Shown: positions 1 through 10,722, numbered from the stretch's first letter. The stretch: DNA of 64,000 nucleotides from an uncultured Fimbriimonadales bacterium (GCA_937992175.1 CALKLF010000012.1:30622-94621), one strand, 5' to 3'. The notes: generated from the sequence alone by a model not told the origin. Made by a program: numbers and translations.

Positions 1-69
1 GTGGGCTGTTTTCCTGACCTGTACGCCGCGCTGGCGGGCAACCCGCCTGACCAGGTGATTTCGCTCTGA
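1..69 (+). CDS. C-terminal end of a CDS truncated by the window edge (…VGCFPDLYAALAGNPPDQVISL*)
   Basis: Open frame 1 from base 1 to TGA at 67-69; product not identifiable. Confidence 0.4.
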   Translation: MGCFPDLYAALAGNPPDQVISL

Positions 70-71
70 TT

Positions 72-225
72 ATGGCTTGGGCGTCCTCGCCCAAGCATAT
101 AAACTGTGGCTTGGACATTCCTGTCCAAGCACAGACGCACGGACAGGAATGTCCGTGCTACAAAAGTGGCTGGGTCATTGCTGTCCGTACTCGTGGCAGG
201 GGCGTCGCGCCCCTGCAGAGTTATG
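72..225. repeat. Hairpin repeat cluster (cttggacattcctgtccaag / cacggacaggaatgtccgtg types)
   Basis: Perfect inverted repeats with ATTCCT/AGGAAT loop; same units recur near 6.5, 15.1, 59.5 and 63.1-63.5 kb. Confidence 0.85.
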
Positions 226-243
226 CAACTCATGTTGCCGCCT

Positions 244-352
244 ACTGGCTTTGAGTGGGCGAGATTCCTCGCTCCGCTCGGAATGACAAGACGGTTTTCG
301 CCAAAATGAACTTGTCATTCCGAGCCGAAGGCACGGAATCTCAACGCAGGGA
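244..352. repeat. Interspersed repeat of the 'cattccgagcggagcgaggaatct' type, two copies in opposite orientation
   Basis: gattcctcgctccgctcggaatgacaag and cttgtcattccgagccgaaggcacggaatctc; further copies near 3.1, 3.6 and 15.5 kb. Confidence 0.85.
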
Positions 353-401
353 CAAGCGGAGCAGGAGCGGATTGCATCCGCGATTACAGAGAGGTACAAC
401 C

Positions 402-1079
402 ATGCGAAGATCGGGCTTTACACTGATTGAACTATTGGTCGTCATCGCCATTATCGCTATCCTGGCGGCGATCCTGTTTCCTGTGTTCGCACAGGCGCGA
501 GAAAAGGCGCGGCAGACCCAGTGTCTGAGCAATATGCGTCAGATGGGGCTTGCCGTGCAGATGTATCTGCAGGACTACGAGGAGCGGTTCCCGCTCGACA
601 GCCACACGGGGTCGGGCGCGTACTGGACATGGCTGTTCACGCTGGAGCCGTACACCAAGACGCGCCTGCTGTACCGCTGTCCCAGCGACCCCAGTCGCAA
701 CTGGGAGCAACCCCTGCCGGGTCAGCGCACCCCGCGCCGCGTGTCCTACGGAACCAACTTCTGGATGCTGCCCAGACTCTGGGGCGAGCAGGACTGCCTT
801 GGCTATAACAGCCTCGCGTCCATCGTATCGCCCGCTAATACCATCTACATCGCGGAGGTGAAAGAGAACACCACCATCGACCACTACCATCCGGGCGCAT
901 GGCGCTTCCCGAACGAGTGCAGCAGCGTCTACTACATCGAACCGCAGCAGGAACTCGCGATGTTCTGGCACAGCGGCGGGACGAACTACACCTATGTCGA
1001 CGGACACACAAAATGGCATCGCTTCGAGCAGACCTGGACGCCTGACGGGAGCGTGGATCGGTATGACCCTCGACGATAA
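402..1079 (+). CDS. Prepilin-type N-terminal cleavage/methylation protein with H-x9-DG C-terminal motif (DUF1559-like)
   Basis: [62 protein letters not shown] at 402 is inside the longer ORF 255..1079. Confidence 0.9.
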   Translation: MRRSGFTLIELLVVIAIIAILAAILFPVFAQAREKARQTQCLSNMRQMGLAVQMYLQDYEERFPLDSHTGSGAYWTWLFTLEPYTKTRLLYRCPSDPSRNWEQPLPGQRTPRRVSYGTNFWMLPRLWGEQDCLGYNSLASIVSPANTIYIAEVKENTTIDHYHPGAWRFPNECSSVYYIEPQQELAMFWHSGGTNYTYVDGHTKWHRFEQTWTPDGSVDRYDPRR

Positions 1080-1097
1080 CAGGTACACTTTTACTCA

Positions 1098-2801
1098 ATG
1101 TCCCGTTATCGATGGTGTGTTCGACCGACGGATAAAGCGAAAGCGGAGCGGCTGGCGCAGGAGCTGAACCTCAGCCAGACCACCGCGAGTTTACTGGTTG
1201 CGCGAGGGTATACGGAGCCTGAGGACGCCTATCGGTTCCTGAACCCGTCGTTGCGCGATTTAGCCGACCCAAGCTTGCTGCCCGATATCGAACCCGCTGT
1301 GCGGCGCTTGGCGCAAGCGGTGGAGCGCAAGGAGCCTGTGTTAGTCTACGGCGATTACGACGCCGACGGGGTGACCTCCACCGCGCTTTGGCTGACCACC
1401 CTGCGCAAACTGGGGGTTCCCGCCGAGCCGTATGTGCCTCATCGCGAACGGGAGGGCTACGACCTGCACCCGAACGCGATTGAAGCGGCGCAGGGGATAG
1501 GCGCGCGCCTCGTGCTAACCTGCGATTGCGGCGTGCGCGCTCACGACGCCGTGAACGCCCTCAACGCCGCGGGACTGGAAGTCGTGATTACCGACCACCA
1601 CGAGCCAGGCGACCGCCTGCCGAACGCGCTCGCCGTCGTGAACCCCAAACGCGCCGATTCGCAATACCCATTCCGCGAGCTGAGCGGCGTGGGCGTATCG
1701 TTCCGCGTGGCGGAGGCGTTATTACGCGAGCGCAACCTGCCCCGCAACGGCTTCTACGAAACGATGCTTGAACTCGTGGCGATTGGCACGGTCGCTGATG
1801 TGATGCCCATCGTCGGCGAAAATCGCGTGCTGGTCAGATACGGGCTGGAGCAACTCCATCAGACGAAGCGCGAGGGGCTGAAATCGCTCAAGCAGGTCGC
1901 ACAAATCAGGCGCAAGCCCACCCCCCGTGATGTCGGCTACGCGATTGGTCCTCGCCTGAACGCCGCGGGACGCCTCGAAGACGCCCGCCTCGCGTTGCAA
2001 CTCCTGCTGGAGGAAGACGCGCAGAAGGCGATGCGCATCGCAGAGACGCTGGACAGGCACAACCGCGAGCGACAGAAATATCAGGAAGACGCCGTCAGAG
2101 AGGCAATTGCGCAGGTGGAGAGCGAAGGGCAGACCCGCCACCGCGCGCTGGTGGTGTATTCCACGAACTGGCATCATGGGATTGTGGGGCTGGTGGCGGG
2201 TAAACTGATGAACCGCTATTATCGCCCTGTCGCCGCCGTGACGATTGAGCCAGAAGTGGGCATCGCACGCGGCTCGATGCGCAGCATCCCCGAACTGAAC
2301 CTCACGCAGCTGCTTGCCGTGATGAAGCCGATTTGCACCAAATGCGGTGGGCACGCCGCCGCAGGTGGGTTCGCAGTACCCCTGGAGCAGTTCGACGCCC
2401 TGCGCCAAACGATTGTCGAGTTCGCCAACCAGCGACTGACCGACGCAGACCTCATCCCGACGCTGGAGATCGACCAGACGCTGGAGGCGCACGCCGTCAC
2501 GATGCGCCTGATTCAGGAGCTGAACCTGATGGAGCCGTTCGGCAACGGCAACGAGCGTCCCCTGTTCCTGTGTCGGGGCGTGGAGGTGGTGGGCAGCCGA
2601 ACCAACAGGGATGGCAGGCATCTCTTTCTCAAGGTGCGCAGCGAGGGGAGCATCGTCCACGACGCCGTACTGTGGGACGGCGGCGACTACCCCATCGAAC
2701 CCGGCGCGATACTCGACCTCGTGTTTGACCCTGAGGAGGATACCTACACTGGCTACGGCGCTGTGCGCTGGGTCATCAAAGACTTCGAAGAGGTGAGTTA
2801 G
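1098..2801 (+). CDS. recJ: Single-stranded-DNA-specific exonuclease RecJ
   Basis: DHH/DHHA1 motifs: VYGDYDADGVTSTALW, ITDHHEPGD, GGHAAAGGF. Confidence 0.95.
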   Translation: MSRYRWCVRPTDKAKAERLAQELNLSQTTASLLVARGYTEPEDAYRFLNPSLRDLADPSLLPDIEPAVRRLAQAVERKEPVLVYGDYDADGVTSTALWLTTLRKLGVPAEPYVPHREREGYDLHPNAIEAAQGIGARLVLTCDCGVRAHDAVNALNAAGLEVVITDHHEPGDRLPNALAVVNPKRADSQYPFRELSGVGVSFRVAEALLRERNLPRNGFYETMLELVAIGTVADVMPIVGENRVLVRYGLEQLHQTKREGLKSLKQVAQIRRKPTPRDVGYAIGPRLNAAGRLEDARLALQLLLEEDAQKAMRIAETLDRHNRERQKYQEDAVREAIAQVESEGQTRHRALVVYSTNWHHGIVGLVAGKLMNRYYRPVAAVTIEPEVGIARGSMRSIPELNLTQLLAVMKPICTKCGGHAAAGGFAVPLEQFDALRQTIVEFANQRLTDADLIPTLEIDQTLEAHAVTMRLIQELNLMEPFGNGNERPLFLCRGVEVVGSRTNRDGRHLFLKVRSEGSIVHDAVLWDGGDYPIEPGAILDLVFDPEEDTYTGYGAVRWVIKDFEEVS

Positions 2802-2844
2802 CGCGGGCTGTGAGTTATATCAGTTATCGTCTCCTTTCCTGCTG

Positions 2845-3000
2845 TTCTTTCTCCCCCCCTCCCGACCTCCCCCACGAACGGGGGAGGCGTCGCGGCTGCC
2901 CGCCGTGTGCGCTCCCTCCTCGCTTGCGGGGAGGGCTGGGGTGGGGGGTGGCTTTGGCGCAGGCGTGGGGGCAAAAAGGGACGACTTAACATTTGAAGCA
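2845..3000. repeat. Composite GC-rich interspersed repeat (…cgcttgcggggag…ggcaaaaagggacgacttaac)
   Basis: Related copies at about 15290-15450 and 52076-52165. Confidence 0.7.
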
Positions 3001-3350
3001 CTTACCGATCAGGTTTTCAAGTCTCGTGTGTCGTCGGCGGAGACACCGACGAATTGCGACAACTGAAATCCCATTTGATATAACAAGTTGATTTTTGCGC
3101 AAGCCTCGCTATGATTCTGAGCGGAGCGAGGAATCTCGCCAGCCCAAGATCGATAGTCAGCAACTTCGGTTATTATAACGAGCAAATCCCTACCCGGTCT
3201 CTGCACGAAAGGATCGAGGCGCAACTTGCCCGAATTCGGGTCAAATTCGCCCCAAAATCCCTCGAAGTTTAGCAGGAATCCAGCATGGCGTCAGGTAAAT
3301 TAGGCACAACACAGGTGATGACCTGTGAATCCATCCATAGGAGGGAGGCT

Positions 3351-3542
3351 ATGCAATTCTACAGCGTGAAAGAGCGCAAGATGGTCGATGTACCTGACAA
3401 TCAGGTGAAGACCCAGAAGTATGAGCGCACCACCAAGTCGGGCAAGAAGCAGGTGCGCTACGCCCTGAAAGCCGAGTACAACGGACAGAAGCTCACGAAG
3501 TTCGTTGACGAGGCGACCTACAAGAAGTTCGGCGGGAAGTAA
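3351..3542 (+). CDS. Small basic protein, 63 aa
   Basis: ATG 3351 with aggaggga RBS; MQFYSVKERKMVDVPDNQVKTQKYERTTKSGKKQVRYALKAEYNGQKLTKFVDEATYKKFGGK. Confidence 0.75.
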   Translation: MQFYSVKERKMVDVPDNQVKTQKYERTTKSGKKQVRYALKAEYNGQKLTKFVDEATYKKFGGK

Positions 3543-3604
3543 GGGCGACTCTCTTCGGAGCCCCCCGCCCCCTCGCGTGGGCACGGGGGGCTTCCTGCTT
3601 TGTA

Positions 3605-3645
3605 GGGCGCGAGTTTCCTCGCTCCGCTCGGAATGACAAAAAGGA
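3605..3645. repeat. Copy of the cattccgagcggagcgaggaa repeat
   Basis: tttcctcgctccgctcggaatgacaaaaag. Confidence 0.8.
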
Positions 3646-3931
3646 GCGGCTGCCCGAAGGCAAGCCGCTCGCAGGGTTCATTCAGGGTACGCCCGACCTC
3701 GCCGTGGAAGTCATCTCGCCTTCCGAAAAAAACCAACGACATCATGGAGAAAATCGGCGAATACTGCGAGTCAGGGACGCAGGAAGTGTGGCTCCTCTTT
3801 CCTAGCGCAAGCAGGTGCACCAGTACACGGTGTACCTCGAAGTGCAGGTGCTGAACGAGAACGATATTCTGAAAGGTGAGTCGATCCTGCCTGGCTTTGA
3901 GGTACGCTTGGGCGACCTGTTTGCTGAGTAG
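3644..3931 (+). pseudogene. Decayed, 5'-truncated Uma2-family (DUF820) endonuclease
   Basis: RLPEGKPLAGFIQGTPDLAVEVISPSEKN | (N)DIMEKIGEYCESGTQEVWLLFPS | KQVHQYTVYLEVQVLNENDILKGESILPGFEVRLGDLFAE* spread over different frames. Confidence 0.75.
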
Positions 3932-4115
3932 ACGCGACGCCACTCTCGCCTCGCAGAGCTTCCGCACGAAAGAATTGCGCCCCTGCAGAAAACAGACGAT
4001 TACGCCTATAATATCAAGAGCGGAACTTCCCCGCGCGCGGACGCGCCTAAAGAGCAGGCGCATGGGATGGGGTACAATATCTTTACCTAACCTATAACCG
4101 CGCGGAGGATTATCG

Positions 4116-4520
4116 ATGAGGAAGATTCTGGTAGTGGACGACGAACGGCATATCGTGCGCCTGATTCAGGTGAATCTGGAGCGACAGGGCTACAATGTCG
4201 TCACGGCGCATGACGGCAAAGAGGCACTGGAGAAAGTCGCTTCCGAGAAGCCTGACTTGGTGGTACTCGATGTGATGATGCCCTATATGGACGGTTTCGA
4301 GGTGCTGCGCAACCTGCGCCGCAATCCGGAGACCGCGGAACTGCCCGTGATTATGCTCACGGCGAAAGCGCAGGATCAGGATGTGTTTCGCGGGTGGCAG
4401 GAAGGCGTCGATATGTACCTTACCAAGCCGTTTAACCCTCAGGAGCTAATTACCTTTGTGAAGCGTATCTTTCGCTCGCGCGAGTCGGGCGAAGACGGTG
4501 AAAGTCGCTATGAACTCTAA
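4116..4520 (+). CDS. CheY-like response regulator receiver protein
   Basis: MRKILVVDDERHIVRLIQ… VVLDVMMPYMDG … MLTAKAQ … YLTKPF; SD gcggagg. Confidence 0.95.
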   Translation: MRKILVVDDERHIVRLIQVNLERQGYNVVTAHDGKEALEKVASEKPDLVVLDVMMPYMDGFEVLRNLRRNPETAELPVIMLTAKAQDQDVFRGWQEGVDMYLTKPFNPQELITFVKRIFRSRESGEDGESRYEL

Positions 4521-4722
4521 CAACACGGCGCGATGTCATTACGGCTGGCTGATTGGCGCGGCGCTGGTCACTGCGACGGTGACGGCGGTCGCGATTATTC
4601 GCAAGCTGCAGGAGTGTCAGGCGCAGCCTGAGTTTCGTGCGGAGCGCGCCTATCAGCGCGGCGTCAAGCAGGTGCAGACCGTCGAGGAGCGCATCCCGCG
4701 CTGGCTGGCGGAACGCAGCTGA
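4510..4722 (+). CDS. Small hypothetical protein with one TM segment
   Basis: Overlaps the response regulator 3' end; hydrophobic GWLIGAALVTATVTAVAII. Confidence 0.65.
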   Translation: MNSNNTARCHYGWLIGAALVTATVTAVAIIRKLQECQAQPEFRAERAYQRGVKQVQTVEERIPRWLAERS

Positions 4723-4794
4723 ACCACTCGTTCTTAGGGCGACGTGATAACTGGGGCGCGCGTCGCTCTGCCCGTTTTCTACTCTGGAGGCGAA

Positions 4795-6066
4795 ATGGCG
4801 GTTTCGGTCGTGGTCGGCGCCCAGTGGGGCGATGAAGCGAAAGGGAAGATTGTCGACCTACTTGCGCAACGCGCCCGTTATGTCGTGCGCTATGCCGGCG
4901 GCAGCAACGCTGGACACACCGTCTGCGTCAACGGCGCAACTTACAAGTTCCACCTTATTCCCTCTGGCATTCTCCATTCCCATGTGACCGCCGTGATTGC
5001 CGACGGCGTTGTGATGGACTTGCGCTCGTTCAGCGTGGAAGCCGCCGCGCTGCGCGAACAGGGCGTCGACCTGTCGCGCCTGCGTATCGGGCTGGGCGTC
5101 CACCTGACCATGCCCTACCATCGCCTGCTGGACGAGCTGGAGGAGGCGCAGATCGAGGGACGCATCGGCACCACCAAGCGCGGAATCGGTCCCACCTACG
5201 CCGACAAGGCGTGGCGAATCGGCGTGCGCGTTGCCGATCTGCTGGAGCGCGACCGACTCGCGCAGCGCATCCAGCGCGTGCTGATGCGGCGCAACCCCAC
5301 AATTCAGCGCGTCTACGGCGCGAAACCCCTCAACGCCGACGAACTCATCGAGGAGTTCAGCCGCTATGCCGAACAGATTCGCCCCTATGTCTGTGATGTG
5401 CCCCACCTGCTGATGCGCGCTGTCGAGCAGGACGAGCCGATTCTGATGGAAGGCGCGCAGGGCACGCTGCTTGACCTGGACTATGGCACATACCCGTATG
5501 TGACCTCCTCGCACCCCACCGCGGCGGGCGCGTGTCTGGGCACAGGCGTCGCGCCGAACCGCCTGACCGAAATCTGGGGTGTGGCGAAAGCCTACACCAC
5601 GCGCGTCGGCGAGGGACCCTTCCCGACCGAGCTGGAAGACGAGACGGGCGAGCGCATCCGCAATCGCGGGCGGGAGTACGGCACGACCACAGGCAGGGCG
5701 CGGCGCGTCGGCTGGCTCGACCTGGTCGCCCTGCGCTACGCCGCGCGGGTCAACGGCTTCACCGCGCTTGCCGTGACGCTGCTCGATGTGCTGTCGGGCT
5801 TTCCCCGACTCAAAGTGTGCGTGGCGTACCGCGTTGGCGGTAGCGAGACGCGCGAGTTTATCGGCGACGCGCCCGCGCTCGCGCGCTGCGAGCCTGTCTA
5901 CGCCGAGTTGCCCGGCTGGCGCGAGGAAATCACCCACTGCCGCACCCCCGACGACCTCCCCGCCAACGCACTCGCCTACCTGAACTTCATCGAGGAGTAT
6001 GTGGGCGTCCCGATCCGACTGATTTCGGTCGGCCCAGGACGCGAGCAAACTATCGGCGCGGTGTAA
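4795..6066 (+). CDS. purA: Adenylosuccinate synthetase
   Basis: VVVGAQWGDEAKGKIVD, GGSNAGHTV, GTTKRGIGPTYADKAWR, EGAQGTLLDLDYGTYPYVTSSHPTAAG. Confidence 0.97.
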   Translation: MAVSVVVGAQWGDEAKGKIVDLLAQRARYVVRYAGGSNAGHTVCVNGATYKFHLIPSGILHSHVTAVIADGVVMDLRSFSVEAAALREQGVDLSRLRIGLGVHLTMPYHRLLDELEEAQIEGRIGTTKRGIGPTYADKAWRIGVRVADLLERDRLAQRIQRVLMRRNPTIQRVYGAKPLNADELIEEFSRYAEQIRPYVCDVPHLLMRAVEQDEPILMEGAQGTLLDLDYGTYPYVTSSHPTAAGACLGTGVAPNRLTEIWGVAKAYTTRVGEGPFPTELEDETGERIRNRGREYGTTTGRARRVGWLDLVALRYAARVNGFTALAVTLLDVLSGFPRLKVCVAYRVGGSETREFIGDAPALARCEPVYAELPGWREEITHCRTPDDLPANALAYLNFIEEYVGVPIRLISVGPGREQTIGAV

Positions 6067-6089
6067 CGGCAGAGGTATAATCCCTGCCG

Positions 6090-6880
6090 ATGCAACCCGC
6101 CCACGTGCTCAAACGCTACACGGACGCCCTGCGTGCCATCCAAAACCAAGCGCAGGCAACCGATGAACTCTCGTATCACCACGCGCTGCTCCAACTGCTG
6201 CGTGAGTTAGACCCCGACGCCGAGTTCGTCTACGAACCCAAGCGCGTGATCATCGGCAGACCGGACTTTATTTTGCTCAAACACGGCGCACCCGCAGGCT
6301 ATATTGAAGCTGAAGCGTTCGGCGCCGACTTAGACCGCCTCTATGGGCATGCCAAAGCCCAAACCGAAGCTTCGCCCAAAACCTGGACAACTTCCTGCTG
6401 ACCAACTTTATCGAGTTTCGACTCTACCGCGGGGGCGTGTGTGTGATGGAGGCGAAACTCCCTATTGGCGCGACGACATTCTTGTCGTCGCATACATCGA
6501 GTACGGCGACGCCAGAAATGGCTTCGCACCAAGCGCAGGCAACGACGAAGCCAAGAATGGCGTCGCAGCAGGTGATTGACTTGCTACTGCTCTTCCTCTC
6601 CGCCCTGCCGTTCCCCATCCGCACGCCCCACGAATTTGCCGTCCACCTTGCCCGCCGCACCCGCCAACTCAAGCATATCCTGCATGCCACGCTGGAGGCG
6701 CAACTCAAACAACCGCCCAACGCCCCGCTGGAACTGCACAGCCTCTACCGCGCGTTCCAGGAAACCTTGCTGCCCGACCTGCAGCTCGCCGAGTTCGCCG
6801 ATTTGGTTGCGCAAACGATTGCGTATGGGTTGTTTGCGGCGCGATGTCAGATGGTTAACCTCACCCCTCTCCGTAAACGG
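6090..6880 (+). pseudogene. Remnant of a Type IIG-like restriction-modification enzyme N-terminal region
   Basis: 6090..6401 DELSYHHALLQLLRELDPDAEFVYEPKRVIIGRPDFILLKHG plus frame-shifted 6437..6916 with FADLVAQTIAYGLFAARC; methylase core absent. Confidence 0.65.
6468..6565. repeat. Hairpin repeats inside the R-M remnant
   Basis: gcgacgacattcttgtcgtcgc; gacgccagaaatggcttcgcacc; acgaagccaagaatggcgtcgcagc. Confidence 0.65.
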
Positions 6881-6980
6881 AGAGGGGAGCGCACCCGCCG
6901 CATCGCACGCGCCTGACTCTCCCTCTCCGTTTTCCCCATTGAGGCGGAGCCGTGTACCTCCCAGAGAGGAGCGAGGGGGG

Positions 6981-8978
6981 CTATCTACTAAACAACGGCG
7001 CAAACACCAGTGCGACGATACTCATCAGCTTGATGAGGATGTTCATGCTGGGACCCGTGGTGTCTTTGAACGGGTCGCCGACGGTGTCGCCCACGACGGC
7101 GGCTTTATGGACATCACTGCCCTTGCCGCCCTCGTGTCCCTCTTCGATATACTTCTTGGCGTTGTCCCACGCGCCGCCCGCGTTCGCCATCATCAAGCCT
7201 GTGACGACGCCCATGCCGAGCGCGCCTGCAAGGAACCCGCCCAGCGCCTCTGCGCCGAGACCGAAGCCCACTGCCAGCGGCGCAATCACCGCAATTGCCC
7301 CGGGCAGAATCATCTCCCGCAGCGACGCGCTGGTCACGATGTCAATACAGCGGTTATAGTCGGGCTTGCCCTTGCCTTCGAGCAGCCCTAGCTCGCGGAA
7401 CTGGCGGCGCACCTCTTCCACCATCTGGTCGGAAGCGCGGCTGACCGCTTTGAGCGTGAGCGCGGCGAACAGGCTCGGCATCGCAATTCCGACGAGCAAG
7501 CCAATCAGCGTGAACGGGTTCACAAGGTTAATCGTCTGCAGTCCTGTCTGGCTCTGGTAGGCGGCGAAGAGCGCGAGGGCGGTCAGCGCCGCGCTGCCAA
7601 TCGCGAAGCCCTTGCCAATCGCAGCGGTGGTGTTGCCCAGCGAGTCGAGCTTGTCGGTGATTTTGCGCACACTCTCGCCGAAGCCCGCCACCTCCGCGAT
7701 TCCGCCTGCGTTGTCGGCTATCGGACCGTAGCTGTCGGTGCTCATCACGATTCCAATCGTCGCGAGCATCCCGACGCCCGCCAGCGCGATACCGTATAGC
7801 CCGTTCGTCTCGAAGGCAATCCAGATTGCCGCCGCGATGCCCAGCAAGGGCAACACGGTGCTGAGATAGCCGACGCCTATCCCTGACAGGATATTCGGCG
7901 CGACGCCAAAGCGCGACGATTTCGCAATCTCACGGATGGGCGGACCGCTGGTGTAGTACTGGCTCACCGCACCAATGAACACGCCCGCAAACAGCCCTGC
8001 CAGCACCGCCCAGTAGGGCGCGAGGCTGCCCACCAGCGCGTTCGTGATGAACGCTCCGCCCACCAAAAACAGCAAAATCGAGATGATGGTGGAGCCATTC
8101 AGCGCAAGCTGCGGATCCATGCTGCGAAACACGCGAATCGAGAACACGCCCAGCACCGACGCGATTAGTCCAAACGCAATAAGCGCGAGGGGCAGAATAA
8201 TATACGGCAGCGGGTTGTCACTATAAAAGGTCACGGCAATTACGGCGGCGGCAATCACCGAGCCGACATAGCTTTCAAAGAGATCCGCGCCCATGCCTGC
8301 CGTATCACCCACATTGTCGCCCACATTATCGGCAAGCACGGCGGGATTACGCGGATCGTCTTCGGGGATGCCCGCCTCTACCTTGCCCACGAGGTCCGCC
8401 CCGACATCGGCGGCTTTGGTGTAAATCCCGCCACCCACGCGGGCGAACAACGCGACGGACGACGCGCCCATCGAGTAGCCTGTGAGGTACTGCGCGAGCG
8501 TCGCCAAGTTCGCTTGCCCCAGTAAGATAATCAGCCCGACGCCGAGCAGACCGAGCGCGGCGACCGCCAGACCCATCACCGAGCCGCCCGTGAACGCCAC
8601 CACCAGCGCTTCGCCCATGCCGCCCGTGCGCGCTGCTTCCGTGGAGCGCACGCCGCTGCGCGTGGACGCCTTCATCCCGATAAAGCCCGCCAGCATCGAG
8701 CTGAACGCGCCGAACAGATACGCGCCGCCAATCCACGGCGCACTCTGATAAAACGCGAAGGTCAGCACCGCGAACAGCACAATCGCAAACAGCGTGATCG
8801 CGATATATTCTCGCTTGAGAAAGGTCATCGCGCCGTCATGAATCGCCTGCGCGTAGGTGCGCATCGTCTCGTTGCCGTCAGGTCGGCGCGTGACCATCCA
8901 GTAATTCAATCCTGCTAATAAAATGCCCGCCCCGCCAAGTACGGGAGCGGCGTAGGGAACAAGCTGTAAAACCTCCAT
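6981..8978 (-). CDS. hppA: Membrane-bound ion-translocating pyrophosphatase; GNTTAA motif suggests the K+-dependent type
   Basis: [57 protein letters not shown]; start ATG preceded by ggaggcgac. Confidence 0.96.
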   Translation of the reverse strand: MEVLQLVPYAAPVLGGAGILLAGLNYWMVTRRPDGNETMRTYAQAIHDGAMTFLKREYIAITLFAIVLFAVLTFAFYQSAPWIGGAYLFGAFSSMLAGFIGMKASTRSGVRSTEAARTGGMGEALVVAFTGGSVMGLAVAALGLLGVGLIILLGQANLATLAQYLTGYSMGASSVALFARVGGGIYTKAADVGADLVGKVEAGIPEDDPRNPAVLADNVGDNVGDTAGMGADLFESYVGSVIAAAVIAVTFYSDNPLPYIILPLALIAFGLIASVLGVFSIRVFRSMDPQLALNGSTIISILLFLVGGAFITNALVGSLAPYWAVLAGLFAGVFIGAVSQYYTSGPPIREIAKSSRFGVAPNILSGIGVGYLSTVLPLLGIAAAIWIAFETNGLYGIALAGVGMLATIGIVMSTDSYGPIADNAGGIAEVAGFGESVRKITDKLDSLGNTTAAIGKGFAIGSAALTALALFAAYQSQTGLQTINLVNPFTLIGLLVGIAMPSLFAALTLKAVSRASDQMVEEVRRQFRELGLLEGKGKPDYNRCIDIVTSASLREMILPGAIAVIAPLAVGFGLGAEALGGFLAGALGMGVVTGLMMANAGGAWDNAKKYIEEGHEGGKGSDVHKAAVVGDTVGDPFKDTTGPSMNILIKLMSIVALVFAPLFSR

Positions 8979-9110
8979 AGTCGCCTCCTCCTTCGTTCTG
9001 TGCGCTTCCAAAACGCGCCGAAAGTATACCCTATGAGGAACCCTGAAGCGACGCAGAGCAAATACTTAACTGCGCGTTCCCCTAGACGGCACAGTAGCCC
9101 GTGAGGAGGC

Positions 9111-9701
9111 TTATGGACGCACAGCGGGCAGCAATCGCTCGACATACCGCGCCAGAATATCGGTCTCGAGGTTCACGCGCTCGCCGATTTGCCGATGCGC
9201 GAGGTTTGTGACGGCCCAGGTATGAGGGATAATCCACACGGTGAACCAGTCTGAACCGGCCTCAACGACAGTGAGGCTGATTCCATCAATCGCTATCGAG
9301 CCTTTTGGTACGATATAGCGCATATACGCGGCGTTTTCCAGCTGCAATTTCAACACGCGCGCGTTGCCCTCCTCGCGTATCTCGATTAGACGCGCCGTCG
9401 TGTCCACATGTCCCTGCACGAAGTGCCCCCCGATGCGGCTCTCGGCTGTGAGCGGGCGCTCGAGGTTCACGCAATCGCCCGCTTTCAGGTCGCCCAGATT
9501 CGTGCGGCGCAGGGTTTCGGACACGGCGTCAAAGTAAAGCAGGTCGCCTTCCGCTCGCTGCACGGTCAGGCATACGCCGTTCACGGCGAGGCTCTCGCCC
9601 ACCGCCATCGGGAACGCACGTACGGCTATCCGCGCGCCCCCGTCAGAGTGGATTTGAATCGATTCCACAGCGCCGACCGCTTCGATAATGCCTGTGAACA
9701 T
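9111..9701 (-). CDS. ribE: Riboflavin synthase (alpha chain type)
   Basis: MFTGIIEAVGAVESI…GESLAVNGVCLTV…GGHFVQGHVDTTA…DGISLTV. Confidence 0.95.
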   Translation of the reverse strand: MFTGIIEAVGAVESIQIHSDGGARIAVRAFPMAVGESLAVNGVCLTVQRAEGDLLYFDAVSETLRRTNLGDLKAGDCVNLERPLTAESRIGGHFVQGHVDTTARLIEIREEGNARVLKLQLENAAYMRYIVPKGSIAIDGISLTVVEAGSDWFTVWIIPHTWAVTNLAHRQIGERVNLETDILARYVERLLPAVRP

Positions 9702-9726
9702 AGTCTTGGGTACAGTACATATGGGG

Positions 9727-10722
9727 CTACAGCGCGGGCAACTCCATATCGCTACTGTGCCCTGGAAACATCTTCGCGTCGGGATCGATGACGCTTTTCG
9801 CATGATTAACCGCCGTGCAGACCTCCCCGACGCCCGTCGCGATGAGCTTCAGCTTGCCCGGATGCGTACATACATCCCCTGCCGCATAGACGCCTAGCAG
9901 GTTCGTCTGCATGTATTCATCCACCACAATCTGGTTGCCCTGCAGCTCGAGCCCCCAGTTCTTAATCGGTCCCAGCGTCGCCACGAAGCCGAGATTCAGA
10001 ATCACGGCGTCTACCTCGAGGGCGAGTTCCTCCTGCGTCTTGTTGTGGAAGATAATAGCCTGTTCCAGTTTGCCGTTGCCGCACACGCGGCGTACTTCAT
10101 AAGGGGTCAAAATCTTCACAGGCGACTCGCGTAGCTCCTGCACGCTCTGCTCGTGGGCGCGGAACTCGTCGCGGCGGTGAATCAGCGTGACTTCCTGCGC
10201 GACGGGATACAGGTTCAACGCCCAGTCGACCGCTGAGTCGCCGCCGCCGACAATCAGGAGACGCTTGCCGGCGAACATCGCCTTGTCGCGCACGCCGTAG
10301 TAGACGCCGTTGCCCTCGAACTCGGCGATTCCCTCGGCGTTCAGCTTGCGAGGGGAGAACGCGCCCGCTCCTGCGCAGATTACTATGGTACGCGTGCAGT
10401 GAAGTCCGCCTCTGTCGGTGAGAATCGTCCAGCCGTCGTCCATGCGTTGCAGGGTTTCGGCGCGTTCCTCGAGGCACACAGTCGGCTTGAAGCGCATTGC
10501 CTGCCGTATCATCTGCGCCGCGAGGTCTTTCGCCAGCACCTCAGGAAACCCCGGCATGTCGTACACATACTTTTCAGGATAGAGCGCGGCAAGCTGCCCC
10601 CCAAGTTCGGGCAGGCTGTCGATAATCTTGGTGCGCATGCCCCGCAAGCCCGCGTAGAACGCGCCGAACAACCCCACAGGACCGCCGCCGATAATCGTGA
10701 TGTCATACAACTCGGTGTGCAT
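9727..10722 (-). CDS. Thioredoxin reductase-like ferredoxin--NADP(+) reductase
   Basis: DITIIGGGPVGLFGAFYAGLRGMRTKIIDSLPELGGQLAALYPEKYVYDMPGFPEV; GGGDSAVDWALNL; YAAGDVCTHPGKLKLIATGVGE. Confidence 0.9.
   Translation of the reverse strand: MHTELYDITIIGGGPVGLFGAFYAGLRGMRTKIIDSLPELGGQLAALYPEKYVYDMPGFPEVLAKDLAAQMIRQAMRFKPTVCLEERAETLQRMDDGWTILTDRGGLHCTRTIVICAGAGAFSPRKLNAEGIAEFEGNGVYYGVRDKAMFAGKRLLIVGGGDSAVDWALNLYPVAQEVTLIHRRDEFRAHEQSVQELRESPVKILTPYEVRRVCGNGKLEQAIIFHNKTQEELALEVDAVILNLGFVATLGPIKNWGLELQGNQIVVDEYMQTNLLGVYAAGDVCTHPGKLKLIATGVGEVCTAVNHAKSVIDPDAKMFPGHSSDMELPAL

Noticed and set aside
72-309. Small ORFs 72..254, 77..286 and 106..309
   Set aside because: They translate the hairpin repeats (ECPCYKSG, RNVRAT, LGHSCPS) and occur in several frames at once; no RBS or independent coding signal. 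The same applies to ORFs at 63066-63521.
4858-6048. Long antisense ORFs (for example 4858..6048 -, 13747..15096 -, 16732..17715 -, 44294..45961 +)
   Set aside because: Shadow ORFs opposite clear genes in high-GC DNA; composition (His/Arg/Gly/Val-rich) and lack of domains argue against coding.
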